From positions 3,810,771 to 3,874,770 of the forward strand of contig NZ_KV878783.1 in the NCBI RefSeq assembly GCF_001890765.1: DNA of 64,000 nt, written 5' to 3'. Numbering within the stretch: the stretch's first letter is position 1; each line of letters begins with the position of its first letter. A model generated the notes under the pieces. It made no database searches and was not told the origin of the DNA. It saw nothing but the letters and a program-made list of their open reading frames with translations. Source of the stretch: Spirulina major PCC 6313 (GTDB taxonomy: Bacteria; Cyanobacteriota; Cyanobacteriia; Cyanobacteriales; Spirulinaceae). Of this stretch, positions 35,600 to 46,076 are shown one piece after another. The position numbers and the translations under genes are program-made.

Positions 35600-36277
35600 A
35601 TGGAACTTTCTTTTCCGCAAGAAAAATCGTTAATTTCCGTGTTTCGTCAAGTAGGCGGGGGAGTATTTCCGCCTGTGGTAGAGAGCTTTGAGCGCGGGAA
35701 AACGATCTTTTTTCCGGGCGATCCGGCTGAACGGGTCTATTTCCTCCTCAAAGGAGCGGTCAAACTCTCGCGGGTGTATGAAGCGGGCGAAGAAATTACC
35801 GTCGCGCTCCTGCGAGAAAATAGCGTCTTTGGTGTGTTGTCGCTCATCACTGGGCAACATTCGGATCGGTTCTACCATTCCGTCGCGTTTACTCCCGTCG
35901 AATTACTTTCCGCACCCATTGATCAGGTGCAAAAATCCCTCAAGGAAAACCCTGAACTCTCGATGCTGATGTTGCAGGGCCTCTCGTCGCGCATTCTCCA
36001 AACGGAGATGATGATTGAAACCCTCGCCCATCGGGATATGGGGTCGCGGCTCGTTAGCTTTTTGCTGATTCTCTGCCGGGATTTTGGTGTACCCACCCCC
36101 GAAGGGATTCGGATTGATCTCAAGCTCTCCCATCAAGCGATCGCAGAAGCCATTGGCTCAACGCGGGTGACAGTGACGCGGCTGTTGGGGGATTTACGCC
36201 AAGAGGATATGATTTCGATCCACAAAAAGAAAATTACGGTGCATAATCCAGTGGCTCTCAGTCAACAATTCACCTAA
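35600..36277 (+). CDS. ntcA: Global nitrogen regulator NtcA
   Basis: A 225-residue CRP-family transcription factor. NtcA controls nitrogen assimilation genes in cyanobacteria in response to 2-oxoglutarate and PipX, binding GTAN8TAC sites. The effector-binding beta barrel has the signature [20 protein letters not shown], and the dimer helix and the C-terminal HTH ([19 protein letters not shown]) are nearly invariant for this protein. The ATG at 35600 gives MELSFPQ; a GTG at 35594 is less likely. No canonical GTAN8TAC was found in 35448-35599, so direct autoregulation from this interval is not evident. Confidence 0.97.
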   Translation: MELSFPQEKSLISVFRQVGGGVFPPVVESFERGKTIFFPGDPAERVYFLLKGAVKLSRVYEAGEEITVALLRENSVFGVLSLITGQHSDRFYHSVAFTPVELLSAPIDQVQKSLKENPELSMLMLQGLSSRILQTEMMIETLAHRDMGSRLVSFLLILCRDFGVPTPEGIRIDLKLSHQAIAEAIGSTRVTVTRLLGDLRQEDMISIHKKKITVHNPVALSQQFT

Positions 36278-36369
36278 TCCGGCGATCGCAATCCCTGAAA
36301 ATCCGCTAAAACGATGATTGTTTGGTAGGGTATCAGTGCATCCTATCCCTGTTGTGAATCGCATTCAGA

Positions 36370-37767
36370 ATGACCAGTGCTTACGTCCTTATTGTCGCCA
36401 TTTTGCTGTTGGGAGGGGTTCTGGCAGTATTGGGCGATCGTATCGGTACGAAAGTTGGTAAAGCTCGCCTGCGTCTGTTTAAGCTCCGCCCTCGCAATAC
36501 AGCCACGGTCATCACCGTGATCACCGGGGTTTCCATTTCAGCCCTGAGCCTGATTATCCTGTTTGTCCTCAGCGAATCGTTGCGGGATGGCGTGTTTCGC
36601 CTCGACGCAATCCGGCGGCAACTGCGGATTGCCCAAAGTAACCTCAATGGCCTTAGTGCGGAACGGGCTAGTATTACCGATGAACTGGAAAATGCAAAGC
36701 GAGAACGGAATCGCACCGAACGCAGTTTCCGTGAGGTGCAGCGTCGCTATGCGAGTATGAGGGCCCAGGCGAAACGCCTGAGTACGGAAGTGGAGATTCT
36801 GCGGACCCAACGAGAACGCCTCCTCGGTCAGATTCCCCGCCTCCAGCAACAGGTGCGCGATCGCGACGATCGCATCGCCAGCCAAGACCAAGTCCTGCGC
36901 CAACGGGCGATTCAGTTTCGCGCCCTCCAAGCTCAACAGAGCCGCCTCCAGTCCGAAATTAGCCGCCGCGACGGGATGATTCAGGATCTTGATAGTGAAA
37001 TTGCCCAACGGGATCAGGTGGTGAGCGATCGCGAAGCCACCCTCGACGACCTGACCCGACAACTCAACTTTCTCCGCGAAGAAGTCGCCACCCTAGAACA
37101 GTTCTACCAAGACTACCAAGCCCTGCGCCAGGGCAATGTTGCCCTCGTGCGGGGTGAAGTCCTCAGCTATGCGGTGCTGCGCATTGTAGACCCCAATAGT
37201 GCCTATCTCGCCATCGATCAACTCCTCAGCCAAGCGAATCGGCGGGCGATCGAAGCGACCCGCCCGTTTAATAGCGACACGGTGAGCGATCGCGTCGTCC
37301 AGATCAGCCAAGCCCAAGTCAACCAACTCGCTGCCCAAATCCAAGACGGACAAGACTATGTGGTGCGCATCCTCTCAGCGGGCAATTTTGTCGAACAAGA
37401 AGAAGCCGTCCTCGTCTTTGCCGATGCCGTCCCCAATCAACAAATTTTTGTCGCTAAACAGGTGATCGCCACCGTCTCCGTCGATTCGGATGAGATGACC
37501 ACCCCCCAAGTCCGCGCCCGACTCGATACCCTCCTCGCTGCTGCCCAATTCCGGGCGAGGCGTTCGGGGGTGATTGGCGATATTCAAATTGGTGACGGCT
37601 CTGTGCGCACCTTTGCCAGCTTCGTCGAATGGCTCGAAAATACGCGCCAACCCTTTGAACAGATTCAAGCTGTGGTCAGCACAGACACCTACACCGCCGG
37701 GCCGTTGAGCATTGATCTCTTGGTCTTCCGGAATGGGGAATTGGTGTTTCGGACTGCCCCATCTTAG
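36370..37767 (+). CDS. DUF3084 membrane / coiled-coil protein
   Basis: A 465-residue cyanobacterial protein. Two membrane helices (about residues 4-22 and 45-68) bracket a short basic loop. A long coiled coil rich in Arg, Gln and Glu follows (about 75-260, for example LQQQVRDRDDRIASQDQVL), then a mixed alpha/beta C-terminal domain. The family is DUF3084, without an assigned biochemical role; a structural or envelope function is plausible. Its stop overlaps the stop of the convergent DUF4347 gene (TTAG at 37764-37767). Confidence 0.85.
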   Translation: MTSAYVLIVAILLLGGVLAVLGDRIGTKVGKARLRLFKLRPRNTATVITVITGVSISALSLIILFVLSESLRDGVFRLDAIRRQLRIAQSNLNGLSAERASITDELENAKRERNRTERSFREVQRRYASMRAQAKRLSTEVEILRTQRERLLGQIPRLQQQVRDRDDRIASQDQVLRQRAIQFRALQAQQSRLQSEISRRDGMIQDLDSEIAQRDQVVSDREATLDDLTRQLNFLREEVATLEQFYQDYQALRQGNVALVRGEVLSYAVLRIVDPNSAYLAIDQLLSQANRRAIEATRPFNSDTVSDRVVQISQAQVNQLAAQIQDGQDYVVRILSAGNFVEQEEAVLVFADAVPNQQIFVAKQVIATVSVDSDEMTTPQVRARLDTLLAAAQFRARRSGVIGDIQIGDGSVRTFASFVEWLENTRQPFEQIQAVVSTDTYTAGPLSIDLLVFRNGELVFRTAPS

Positions 37768-40670
37768 ACGATATCCACTTGGAAAATCAGGTCGTTAAAG
37801 TCGCGATCGCCGCCCCCAACCAGATCCTCAAACCCAAAGGTATTATTCCCCAGCAAGATTACATGATCCGCCCCATCCGCATTCGCTGACGCATAACTAA
37901 AGTAGGCTTGACCCCCACTTCCGGACAGGAAGGCATCCACACTCGAATCCACAATAATAAACGGCGCATACAATGCCCCACCGGTTAAATTGCCGCTTGC
38001 GATCGCCGTCGCCCCATTGCCCACCGCCAAATTAATCCCCGACACCCGATTCTCAATCGCCGCCCGCGCATAGCCCGCCGCCCCCGGCAACAAACCATTC
38101 ACCGCCCCCGACGCATCATCAATCCGATACAGCCCCACCGTATTATTAAACGTCGCCTCCCGGAACAAATTAAACGTCGCCGTGCGATTGCCCCCAACAC
38201 TTAAGAGATCAATCACCTCTAACCCATTCGCCTGTGTAGTTCCTACCCCACGCGGAATCAATTCATTAACCTGTTCAATCTGAAGCTGCAAGTCAAAATC
38301 GTTAAAAACACCGTCACTGTTGCTATCAAAGGTTAGGTTAAAGACACTGTTACTCCTAGAAACCTGAGTCGCATAACTTGCACCATTCACTTCAATCATG
38401 AATTGCTCACCGCCGACAAAGCTCGCATTATTCACATTGTCTAAGATAAATGTCTGCAAGCCTGCACTAAAGCCATTGGGTAATTCACCTTGCGTCAGCA
38501 CCGAAAACAGTTGACTATCCACATTTCCGGCAGCATCTAAATAGGTGATTTTAAGATCATTAATTAAGCTGCCTGCTGGTGCCTTCGCAACCGTCAGTTT
38601 AACGTTATTTCCATCCCCAGCACCGGTTGTAAAGACCTTGTTTGTCGAATCAAAACTCAAGAATGACTCAACCACAGGGCCTTCAACCACTTGCGTAATC
38701 AAGGTGAAATTAAAAATCCCATCCGATGTTCCTGATTCCAGGCCATTTACGTTTGCTGGATCATTGACTGTAAACGTAATATCGGTAGAGTAGGATTTCC
38801 CCACATCAGCCGCTGTAGCACTTCCACTCAGTAAAACACTGTAGTCTTCAAATCCTCCATTCGCTACCGTGTTAGTGCCGGGGAGCGGGTCTAAAAACGC
38901 GGGAGTGTCAAGGGTAAATATGAAGTCAGTGTTGTTAGACGAGGTGGGAAGTGTTGTCAGGTCAAGGTCATTTTGTCCACCATTACGAATCCGAAACGCG
39001 AAGGGAAGTAGCGTTGCACCGGCTTCTACCGTAATCGTAATCGTGTCACCATCATTAATCCGTGTTGAGCTACTGTTATCGGTGCGATTGACTAACACCG
39101 TAGGATTAACCGGATTTTCGGGAATGCCAGGAATGTTAGAACCAGAAGTTGCCGTCGCTGTTGCGGGAATATCATTTCCCACCAAATTGGCTCCGGAGGG
39201 AATTGCCGGTGCAACTCCAATCCCACTCGCATGAAATGAGGATTGAATATCTTGACCATTACCGGCGTTATCTTTGATCGTCGAGTTAACAATTTTAGTA
39301 ATGGTGATGGGAACGTTAGTATCCCCAAAGGCAATCCCTGCCCCAAAATTGGCGCTATTATTGCCTGTAATTGACACCTGCTCCAGGGAGAGTGATCCCC
39401 CATCAGCGACCTGAATTCCGCCGCCACTGCCTGTCGTTGCGGTGTTACCAGTAACCGTTACGTTCGTTAATGTTAATGAAGCGGCCTGGCCTCCACTACT
39501 GGCGCTGGAATCGCTGGCAATCCCTGCTCCCCCGTCATCAAGGCCATCATTCCCTGACCCTGATCCTGTGACGGTGTTATTCGTGACTTCACTATCTTCA
39601 ATAGTAAGAATTGCGCCGTTTTGATTAGTGCTGGCGTTGAGGATGCCACCCCCATCATCATCGGCGGTATTGCCTTGAATAGAGGAGTTTTTGATGAGAA
39701 CATTCCCACCAACATTGAGAATGCCAGCCCCATCATCACTCAAACCAAAATTGGCATCATATACGGCACGTCCCCCCGAAACAATCACATTTTCAAGGGT
39801 TAAGGTCGGAGTGGAACTGGATCGCACGACAGCATCGTCATAAACGGTAAAAATCCGAAAATTGGTGCTGCCGGTACGTTGAATCTTGCTGCGGCTACTG
39901 CCGGTGCCAGTGCCTCTAATGATTAACCCACCACCAGCATCTGTGATCAGAGGTAAGCCGGTGGGGCCAAAACCAAAGCCATTGAAATCGGTGAAGGCAG
40001 CGCTGGTGAGGTCAAAGGTGCTACCGGCGGTCAACTCGATGGTGTCGAGGATGCCTAGGGTGCTGTTTGCGGTGTTGATCGCGGCGATCAGTTGGGCGGC
40101 GTTGGAGGCGGTGTAGGTGGCGAGCAGGGCGGGATAGGTGGTTTGGGTGGCGGGGGCGATCGCGATCGCAGATTGAATGGGGGCGGTTTGGGTGGAGAGG
40201 TTCCAAGTCCCGCCGAGATGAGATGAACCGGTGTAGGTGGGGTTGGCGGCTGCGATCGCACCTGTCACCATCCCTAACGCATCCACAAACTTTTGCCCAA
40301 TCGCGCCGTACCCCACTTGGCAGCCGTAGAGGAGCAATTCAAAGCGATCCGAAAATGCCCCGCGCCAAGTGGCCAGCGCATCGCGATAGGTAGGGAGACT
40401 GTCACGATCGAGGCGGGTTGAGCCGAGGTAGAGGCGGCCCGGTGCGCCGTGGCTGATCAGGTGGAGACTGCGGAACCCGGAATGGGTGTGGAGATAGTCT
40501 GTGATTTGGGCGATGCCGTCGCGATCGCGATCGAGGGTGAGGAGGGTTGCACCGGGCAGCAGCCCGGCTTCGAGGTGCGAGCGATGGGGAACAGCCGCAT
40601 CTAAGATCACGAGCATCCCTTGACCCGTGCGGTTGCTCAAACTCCGGTTAATTAAGGTTGCGGTGTTCAT
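37764..40670 (-). CDS. Large DUF4347 / beta-helix / DUF4114 surface protein
   Basis: 968 residues without a Sec signal. The N-terminal about 165 residues are a DUF4347 domain (LVILDAAVPH, LHLISHGAPGRLYLG, LLLYGCQVG), usual in large cyanobacterial adhesins. A Thr/Ser/Gly/Asn-rich parallel beta-helix follows (repeated GAGI and GGGI units such as DDGGGILNAS, about 200-490), then beta-sandwich-like repeats. The C-terminus is a DUF4114 domain ending DRDFNDLIFQ. Such proteins are typically secreted by type I export and bind calcium; that route is inferred. Composition suggests a cell-surface or matrix protein. No secretion genes are adjacent. Confidence 0.82.
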   Translation of the reverse strand: MNTATLINRSLSNRTGQGMLVILDAAVPHRSHLEAGLLPGATLLTLDRDRDGIAQITDYLHTHSGFRSLHLISHGAPGRLYLGSTRLDRDSLPTYRDALATWRGAFSDRFELLLYGCQVGYGAIGQKFVDALGMVTGAIAAANPTYTGSSHLGGTWNLSTQTAPIQSAIAIAPATQTTYPALLATYTASNAAQLIAAINTANSTLGILDTIELTAGSTFDLTSAAFTDFNGFGFGPTGLPLITDAGGGLIIRGTGTGSSRSKIQRTGSTNFRIFTVYDDAVVRSSSTPTLTLENVIVSGGRAVYDANFGLSDDGAGILNVGGNVLIKNSSIQGNTADDDGGGILNASTNQNGAILTIEDSEVTNNTVTGSGSGNDGLDDGGAGIASDSSASSGGQAASLTLTNVTVTGNTATTGSGGGIQVADGGSLSLEQVSITGNNSANFGAGIAFGDTNVPITITKIVNSTIKDNAGNGQDIQSSFHASGIGVAPAIPSGANLVGNDIPATATATSGSNIPGIPENPVNPTVLVNRTDNSSSTRINDGDTITITVEAGATLLPFAFRIRNGGQNDLDLTTLPTSSNNTDFIFTLDTPAFLDPLPGTNTVANGGFEDYSVLLSGSATAADVGKSYSTDITFTVNDPANVNGLESGTSDGIFNFTLITQVVEGPVVESFLSFDSTNKVFTTGAGDGNNVKLTVAKAPAGSLINDLKITYLDAAGNVDSQLFSVLTQGELPNGFSAGLQTFILDNVNNASFVGGEQFMIEVNGASYATQVSRSNSVFNLTFDSNSDGVFNDFDLQLQIEQVNELIPRGVGTTQANGLEVIDLLSVGGNRTATFNLFREATFNNTVGLYRIDDASGAVNGLLPGAAGYARAAIENRVSGINLAVGNGATAIASGNLTGGALYAPFIIVDSSVDAFLSGSGGQAYFSYASANADGADHVILLGNNTFGFEDLVGGGDRDFNDLIFQVDIV

Positions 40671-40817
40671 GCATTCTCTCCGTCACGCTTCGCTTGGGTT
40701 AGCCAAAATACAACACTACTATAATCAGTCTGCCCAGCGTTCGGGAGGTACATAACAATATTTGTTTTTTTGAAGGGGATTTTCAGCATATTGGCGGACA
40801 GAGTCAACGGACAGGGA

Positions 40818-43037
40818 TTAGATGAGTTGGATCGGGGCGGTGAGTTCAGCGCGGGGCACGACTTGCGCGATCGCACCCGCATCATCATACCCAGCATGAC
40901 GTAGGGCCGCGAGACAGTCCGAAGCGCGATCGCGAGGGATCGCCACCAACAAGCCCCCCGCCGTTTGGGGATCAAAGAGGAGGGGATAAATCGGAGCCGT
41001 CGGTGATCCGGCAATCTGAGCAGCCACCGCGAGGTTTTGACCCTGGAGCGAACTGGTCAGACCTTGGTTGATCGTCTGTTGTGCCCCCTCTAGGCAGGGA
41101 ATTGCCGCCCCATTCAGCATCACGCCGAGGTCACTGTGCTCTAGCATTTCTAGTAGATGCCCCACCAAGCCGAAGCCGCTGATATCCGTGCAGGCTGTCG
41201 CTCCCCATTGGCGCACAATCGGCACAGCGGCCTGATTGGATTGGGTCATCGCGTCCACCATGGCAGCGATCCAGCGGCCGGGTGTTCGGCCCCGTTCACA
41301 CCCCGCAAACAGGGTTCCCGTGCCGATCGCTTTCGTCAGAATCAACACATCTCCATCTTGCAGTCCCTGTTTGCGGAGAGCGGTATTGGGGGCGATGTAG
41401 CCTTGGCTGGTGAGACTGAGGGTGAGGCGATCGCCCTCCGTCGTATGTCCCCCCACCAAGGTCGCCCCGGTGGGTTTGAGGGCCGCTACGACTCCGGCTA
41501 GAACTTGATAGAGGGTTTCCGTCGTCACCACAGCCACTCCGTACGGGATCGTCACCCCGGCCAGCACTGTTTGCGGCGTGGCTCCCATCGCCCACAGATC
41601 ACTGAGGCAATGGTTCACCATAATTTTGCCGAATTGGTAGGGGTCAGCGATCGGGCTGGTGAAGTGGTCGAGGGTTTGGACGAGGTGGGCTTTGGGGGGG
41701 AGGCGGCTAATGGCGGCATCATCGGGGCTGTGGAGGCCCACGAGTACCGCTGGATGGGGCGGGATCTTGAGGCGTTGCAGTGCGGTTTGTAGCACCGTTG
41801 CGCCCACTTTGGAGCCGCAGCCGGAGCAGTACATGGTGGGGTGTTGTGGGGGGAGCGGTAGGGCGGTTTTCGGGGGGGACAGCATCGGGGGCAGGTCGCG
41901 GAATTGAGCCATGAAGGCGCGATCGATGCGGTCTTTCCAACGCCAGAGCCAGGGCGATCGCCCACTGAGCGGCCCCCAAGACGCGATCGCCTGCCGATCT
42001 CCCGTGCCAATCAGGGCGAGATAGGTTTTTTGGGGGTTGTAGGGCTTGAGGGGTTCCCCTTGGAGGGCGCGGCGTAAATTTTGCACCAAGGGCAACCCCT
42101 GACGGACGGCGAACACCCCGGCTTTGGGGCGGGGATGGCGGGCGATCGCAGCAATGTCTCCGGCGGCGAACACCTGGGGATGGGAGAGGCTTTGCAAGGT
42201 GTCGTAAACGAGGATAAAGCCGCGCTCATCGGTGTGCAGTCCCGACGCGCTGATCCAATCCGGGGGGGCGGCTTGGGTGACCCAGATGGTGCGATCGCAG
42301 TCCACCGTTAACCCCGATGCACAGCGCACCCGCTGCCGCTCCACCTCCACCACCGTTTCACCACAATGCACCTGAATCCGTCGCTCTTTTAGCACCTGGG
42401 TCACCTGTTGCGCGACGCGGGAATGATGGCCGGTCATGATGCGATCGCCCCGATGGATCACCGTAATCTGAAACTGGGTGGTGGGGAGAATGTGCCGCAA
42501 CCGCGCATCCACATTAATCGCCAATTCCACCCCACCCGCACCGCCCCCCACGATCACCAGTTGCCACTGTTTTTCCGGTTGGCGGCGGATTGCGTCAAGG
42601 AGGGCGTGCCAGGCAGTGAGGAATCGGGGGACAGGTTTGGCGGGGATGGCGTGGTCGGCTGCACCGGGAACGGTAGCGGTTTGGGGGGTGCTGCCAATGT
42701 CAATGGAGAGCAGATCAAACCGGACAGGGGGACGGTCTGCACAGAGGATCTGGTGATGCGCTAGATCCAGCCCGATCGCTCGCCCGTGATAAAACCGCGC
42801 TCCGGCCCGCTGGGCGAGGCTGTAGAGGTCAATATGGGCGGTGTCATGGTCGTAGAAGCCAGCAACATGACCCGGCAGCATCCCGGAATAGGGGGTATCG
42901 ATGCAGTCGGAAATCAGGGTGATTTGCAGGCCCGCGATCGCATTCATCGCCAGGTATTTGAGGGCGATCGCGTGACTATGGCCCCCACCGAGGAACACCA
43001 AATCTTTCACGATCGGATACTGAGCAATTTGCAGCAT
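40818..43037 (-). CDS. selD: Selenide, water dikinase fused to an NDH-2-like flavoprotein
   Basis: A 739-residue fusion. The N-terminal ~370 residues form an FAD/NAD-dependent oxidoreductase like NADH dehydrogenase 2 (LGGGHSH, VIVGGGAGGVELA, VFAAGDIAAI). The C-terminal part is selenophosphate synthetase SelD, which makes selenophosphate from selenide and ATP for 2-selenouridine or selenocysteine. The active-site motif is SGCGSK, with catalytic Cys407 rather than selenocysteine and Lys410. This fusion is known from cyanobacteria and some other bacteria and may supply reduced selenium locally. The ATG at 43037 is preferred to TTG at 43064. No selenouridine synthase gene is nearby. Confidence 0.92.
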   Translation of the reverse strand: MLQIAQYPIVKDLVFLGGGHSHAIALKYLAMNAIAGLQITLISDCIDTPYSGMLPGHVAGFYDHDTAHIDLYSLAQRAGARFYHGRAIGLDLAHHQILCADRPPVRFDLLSIDIGSTPQTATVPGAADHAIPAKPVPRFLTAWHALLDAIRRQPEKQWQLVIVGGGAGGVELAINVDARLRHILPTTQFQITVIHRGDRIMTGHHSRVAQQVTQVLKERRIQVHCGETVVEVERQRVRCASGLTVDCDRTIWVTQAAPPDWISASGLHTDERGFILVYDTLQSLSHPQVFAAGDIAAIARHPRPKAGVFAVRQGLPLVQNLRRALQGEPLKPYNPQKTYLALIGTGDRQAIASWGPLSGRSPWLWRWKDRIDRAFMAQFRDLPPMLSPPKTALPLPPQHPTMYCSGCGSKVGATVLQTALQRLKIPPHPAVLVGLHSPDDAAISRLPPKAHLVQTLDHFTSPIADPYQFGKIMVNHCLSDLWAMGATPQTVLAGVTIPYGVAVVTTETLYQVLAGVVAALKPTGATLVGGHTTEGDRLTLSLTSQGYIAPNTALRKQGLQDGDVLILTKAIGTGTLFAGCERGRTPGRWIAAMVDAMTQSNQAAVPIVRQWGATACTDISGFGLVGHLLEMLEHSDLGVMLNGAAIPCLEGAQQTINQGLTSSLQGQNLAVAAQIAGSPTAPIYPLLFDPQTAGGLLVAIPRDRASDCLAALRHAGYDDAGAIAQVVPRAELTAPIQLI

Positions 43038-43149
43038 GGGGGAACGTTCCAGGGACAAGGGCAATCATCACAGCCAGGGAGAGTCTCCCCAACCCGACGC
43101 TTTCCAATTCTAAAATGGCCCCATGCACTTATTTTGTTTGCGACTGAGC

Positions 43150-44292
43150 ATGAAATCAATTCTCCTCACTCTTGGTACGGCAGCCTGTTTGTTAATCGGT
43201 TCTGAGGCGATCGCGAAACGGTCACCCCAACCCAGCCCCACGGTGAACGCCGCCGCCACTCTCCCCACTGCCCCAATCCAGATCGCCCACTACGACCCGA
43301 TGATGCTCGAAGCCCTCAACGAGGCGATTCGCAGCAGCCCGAACAATGCCCGCGCTTACCAGAGTCGCGGCATGATCTGGATTCACATGGAAGACTACGC
43401 CCAAGCGATCGCCGATTTCGCGGCAGTGCTGCGAATTGAACCGGAAAATGCCACGGCCTATCTGTATCGGGGCACGTCGCATTTTTGGTTACGGCAGTAT
43501 GAACCGGCGTTAGCGGATTTTGATCGCGCCTTGAGCCTTGCTCCCGATGTGGCAGTGGCGTATTTTAATCGGGGCTATGTACGACGGGCGACGGGAGATT
43601 TCAGCGGCGCGATCGCTGATTTTGAACGGGGGTTACAGCTAGCCCTGGCGGATCAGGATTTTGAGGCGGTGCAGTCGGCGCGACAAATTTTAACGGATTT
43701 GGAGCAGTTGCCGAATTTAACCCAAGCTGACCTGTTGCAACGGGGCACGACGAAGCAGGCCGCGGGGGATTTTTTGGGGGCGATCGCGGACTTTAACGAA
43801 GTCCTGCGCCAAGATCCCCAACAACTCCGCGCCTACCATCAGCGGGGTATGGCCTGGATTGCTCTGGGGAATGTGGAGGTGGCGATGGAGAGTTTTAACG
43901 AGGCGTTGCAGCGTGATCCCGATAATGCGATCGCCTATCAAGAACGGGGCAAAGCCTACCTCGAACAAGCCCAATTCACCAAAGCCGTCACCGACTTAAA
44001 CCGAGCGATCCAACTTGATCCCACCCTCACCGATGCCTACTATCACCGGGGCTTAACCTACACCGAACTAGAACGCTACCGGGATGCCCTCACGGATTTT
44101 TCCGTTGCCATTACCCAAGATGACCAATTTGCCCGTGCCTACGGGGGGCGGGGCTTGGCCTATTACCATCTCGGCGAACAACAAAAGGCGATCGCTGATC
44201 TCCAAACCGCGATCGACCTCTTCACCGCCACGGGTGATCTGGTCAGCCTTCAACAAACCCTTGGCCTGTTGGAAGTGGTGCGATCGGATTAA
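43150..44292 (+). CDS. Exported TPR-repeat protein
   Basis: 380 residues. The ATG at 43150 yields a Sec signal peptide (KSILLTLGTAACLLIG, cleavage near SEAIA). The mature protein is a run of about seven 34-residue TPR units, most with the consensus A-YxxRGxxxxxxxxxxxAxxDFxxAxxxxP (for example AYLYRGTSHFWLRQYEPAL). It is expected in the periplasm or lumen as a scaffold for protein interactions. The gene is convergent with the GT-C-like gene; only 46 bp separate them. An upstream ATG at 43123 would spoil the signal peptide. Confidence 0.85.
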   Translation: MKSILLTLGTAACLLIGSEAIAKRSPQPSPTVNAAATLPTAPIQIAHYDPMMLEALNEAIRSSPNNARAYQSRGMIWIHMEDYAQAIADFAAVLRIEPENATAYLYRGTSHFWLRQYEPALADFDRALSLAPDVAVAYFNRGYVRRATGDFSGAIADFERGLQLALADQDFEAVQSARQILTDLEQLPNLTQADLLQRGTTKQAAGDFLGAIADFNEVLRQDPQQLRAYHQRGMAWIALGNVEVAMESFNEALQRDPDNAIAYQERGKAYLEQAQFTKAVTDLNRAIQLDPTLTDAYYHRGLTYTELERYRDALTDFSVAITQDDQFARAYGGRGLAYYHLGEQQKAIADLQTAIDLFTATGDLVSLQQTLGLLEVVRSD

Positions 44293-44338
44293 TCTTCAGG
44301 GCGAGATCCGAACGTTGCGATCGCCCAGTGTTGCCAGA

Positions 44339-45898
44339 TCACCCAGTCCGCCCAGGGCCGAGGCGAGTGGCGGCACGGGCGAGCTTGACGCGGTAGAGGA
44401 AATAATGTTCATCCCAAATTAAACCGTGGTGAAATTCGGAGAGGGGCGCGATCGCTAACTGCGGACGGGTGGCCGCTAGGGGGGCATTGAGAACGAGGAG
44501 TAATTCGGGTTTACCAGCCTTGAGCAGTTGGGTAACGTGATCCAAAATGAGATCAGGGGTTGCCTCGGTACGTTGAGAATTAAAAAGGGTAAAACTGCCC
44601 AATTCGCCGCGTTCGGGATAGTACATTTTCCGGTTTAAATAGCCGCAAATGGGGGCCATATTCGCGTCACGACTGCCCACCATAAACAGCGTATTAAGAT
44701 TTTCCTGTTGGATGTAGGTTGTGGTGGCTTTGCTGGCGGAGAAGGGGGTGATGTAGTCGCGGGTGTAGGCGATCAGTCCTGCCACCAATTGGGCGGTGAG
44801 GATGACGGTGAAAACGGGTTTTTGAAGGGATTTAACCCGTTCATAAAGGGTTGTGAGGGGAACGTTAAACGGCAGTTTTGCTAAGGGTCTGGGGGTGCAG
44901 TCAGCAGCAATCCAAAGAGCGGCGATTAACACTAAATATAAACTGCCGTAATGGCGGAGGGAACCGAGGAATTTCACATAGGTGAACGTGACGATTTCCA
45001 AGGAGGCGAAGAGGTAGAAAAAGAGGGCAACGGGACGTTTGAGGAGGGCGATCGCAAAAAAGCCCAATAGCCCTAGGGAAATAATTCCAAACAAAACCCC
45101 GTCCAACACCTTAGGATCGTCCGGAATCAGCACCACAATATAGGCACTCCAAATCCGGGAGAGCGATCGCCCCAAGTGATGCCAATCCCATTGAAAAAAC
45201 CAGCGGCTCAATCCCCCTTGGAGGGCACTGTCCGCTGGCGGAATCAGCACATAGGCGGCACTGGCGAGACCGAGGATTGCGATCGCCCCACTGCCCACGA
45301 GATTCCCGATGCGGCTCTGGGCGCGAATCTTAGGATCACTCAGCCATTCCACCGCCAAGGTCACCAACAGGGCAAAACCGATAAAAAACGCATAGGCGTT
45401 GCCATTGGCCATCAACGCAATAAACAGCCCCACCCAGGCATAGGTGCGGCGGCGCGTCGGCCAGGCCACACAAAAACTGAACAGAAAGAGCATCCCGATC
45501 GCATAGTTGCGACTGATCAGCAAATATTCATAAAACGGATAATAACCAAACATCAGCAGCAGCTTTTGCCAGGGCGCAAAGGGAGCCGCCCGCCACAGCA
45601 ACACCATCGACCCAATCCCCAAAGCGAGATGATAAAGCTGCATCACCACGGGGTTATCCGTGAATTGGTTCAACACCGCCAAACTCAAATACCAGAGCAG
45701 CGGATGTCCCTCATATTTCACGTTGGCTAAAAAATCCGCCAGTGACCCACTATCCCGCACAATCAACCACACATTCAGTTCATCGCGCCACATTGCATGG
45801 TTCAAAATGCCCACCAGTCCCAGGGCCACGAACAGCATCAGGGCGATAAACTGCGATCGCTTCGGGTCGCTCACAACGGATTTCCACAGCGTTAGCAT
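44339..45898 (-). CDS. GT-C-fold-like polytopic membrane protein, putative glycosyltransferase
   Basis: 519 residues with about eleven membrane helices. After the first helix comes the sequence MWRDELNVWLIVR, which places an Asp-Glu pair in the first periplasmic loop, as in GT-C glycosyltransferases of the PMT/GT39 type, and EGHPLLWYLSL follows. The C-terminal ~130 residues are soluble. Such enzymes move a sugar from a lipid-phosphate donor to protein or lipid. Donor and acceptor are unknown; the enzyme assignment is inferred from topology and the Asp-Glu motif. It is monocistronic. Confidence 0.7.
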   Translation of the reverse strand: MLTLWKSVVSDPKRSQFIALMLFVALGLVGILNHAMWRDELNVWLIVRDSGSLADFLANVKYEGHPLLWYLSLAVLNQFTDNPVVMQLYHLALGIGSMVLLWRAAPFAPWQKLLLMFGYYPFYEYLLISRNYAIGMLFLFSFCVAWPTRRRTYAWVGLFIALMANGNAYAFFIGFALLVTLAVEWLSDPKIRAQSRIGNLVGSGAIAILGLASAAYVLIPPADSALQGGLSRWFFQWDWHHLGRSLSRIWSAYIVVLIPDDPKVLDGVLFGIISLGLLGFFAIALLKRPVALFFYLFASLEIVTFTYVKFLGSLRHYGSLYLVLIAALWIAADCTPRPLAKLPFNVPLTTLYERVKSLQKPVFTVILTAQLVAGLIAYTRDYITPFSASKATTTYIQQENLNTLFMVGSRDANMAPICGYLNRKMYYPERGELGSFTLFNSQRTEATPDLILDHVTQLLKAGKPELLLVLNAPLAATRPQLAIAPLSEFHHGLIWDEHYFLYRVKLARAATRLGPGRTG

Positions 45899-46076
45899 TA
45901 CGAATTAGGTCACGTCACGACAGGCAGGCAATGATTCTAGCAGGGAACCTTCCCGTTTGGCGCTGGCCATAGTCAACGGGGATGCAGTGTTACACTACAT
46001 CCCCGTCGCGTAATGGTTGATTGGGAGTGGGTCGCGCTCAGGTTCTAGGCGAGTCTCTCCCACAAACAGGGGGCGC

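Noticed and set aside
37764-40670. The DUF4347 surface protein as the exosortase substrate
   Set aside because: Its C-terminus is a DUF4114 domain ending DRDFNDLIFQVDIV, with no PEP motif, terminal helix or basic tail, and it has no Sec signal.
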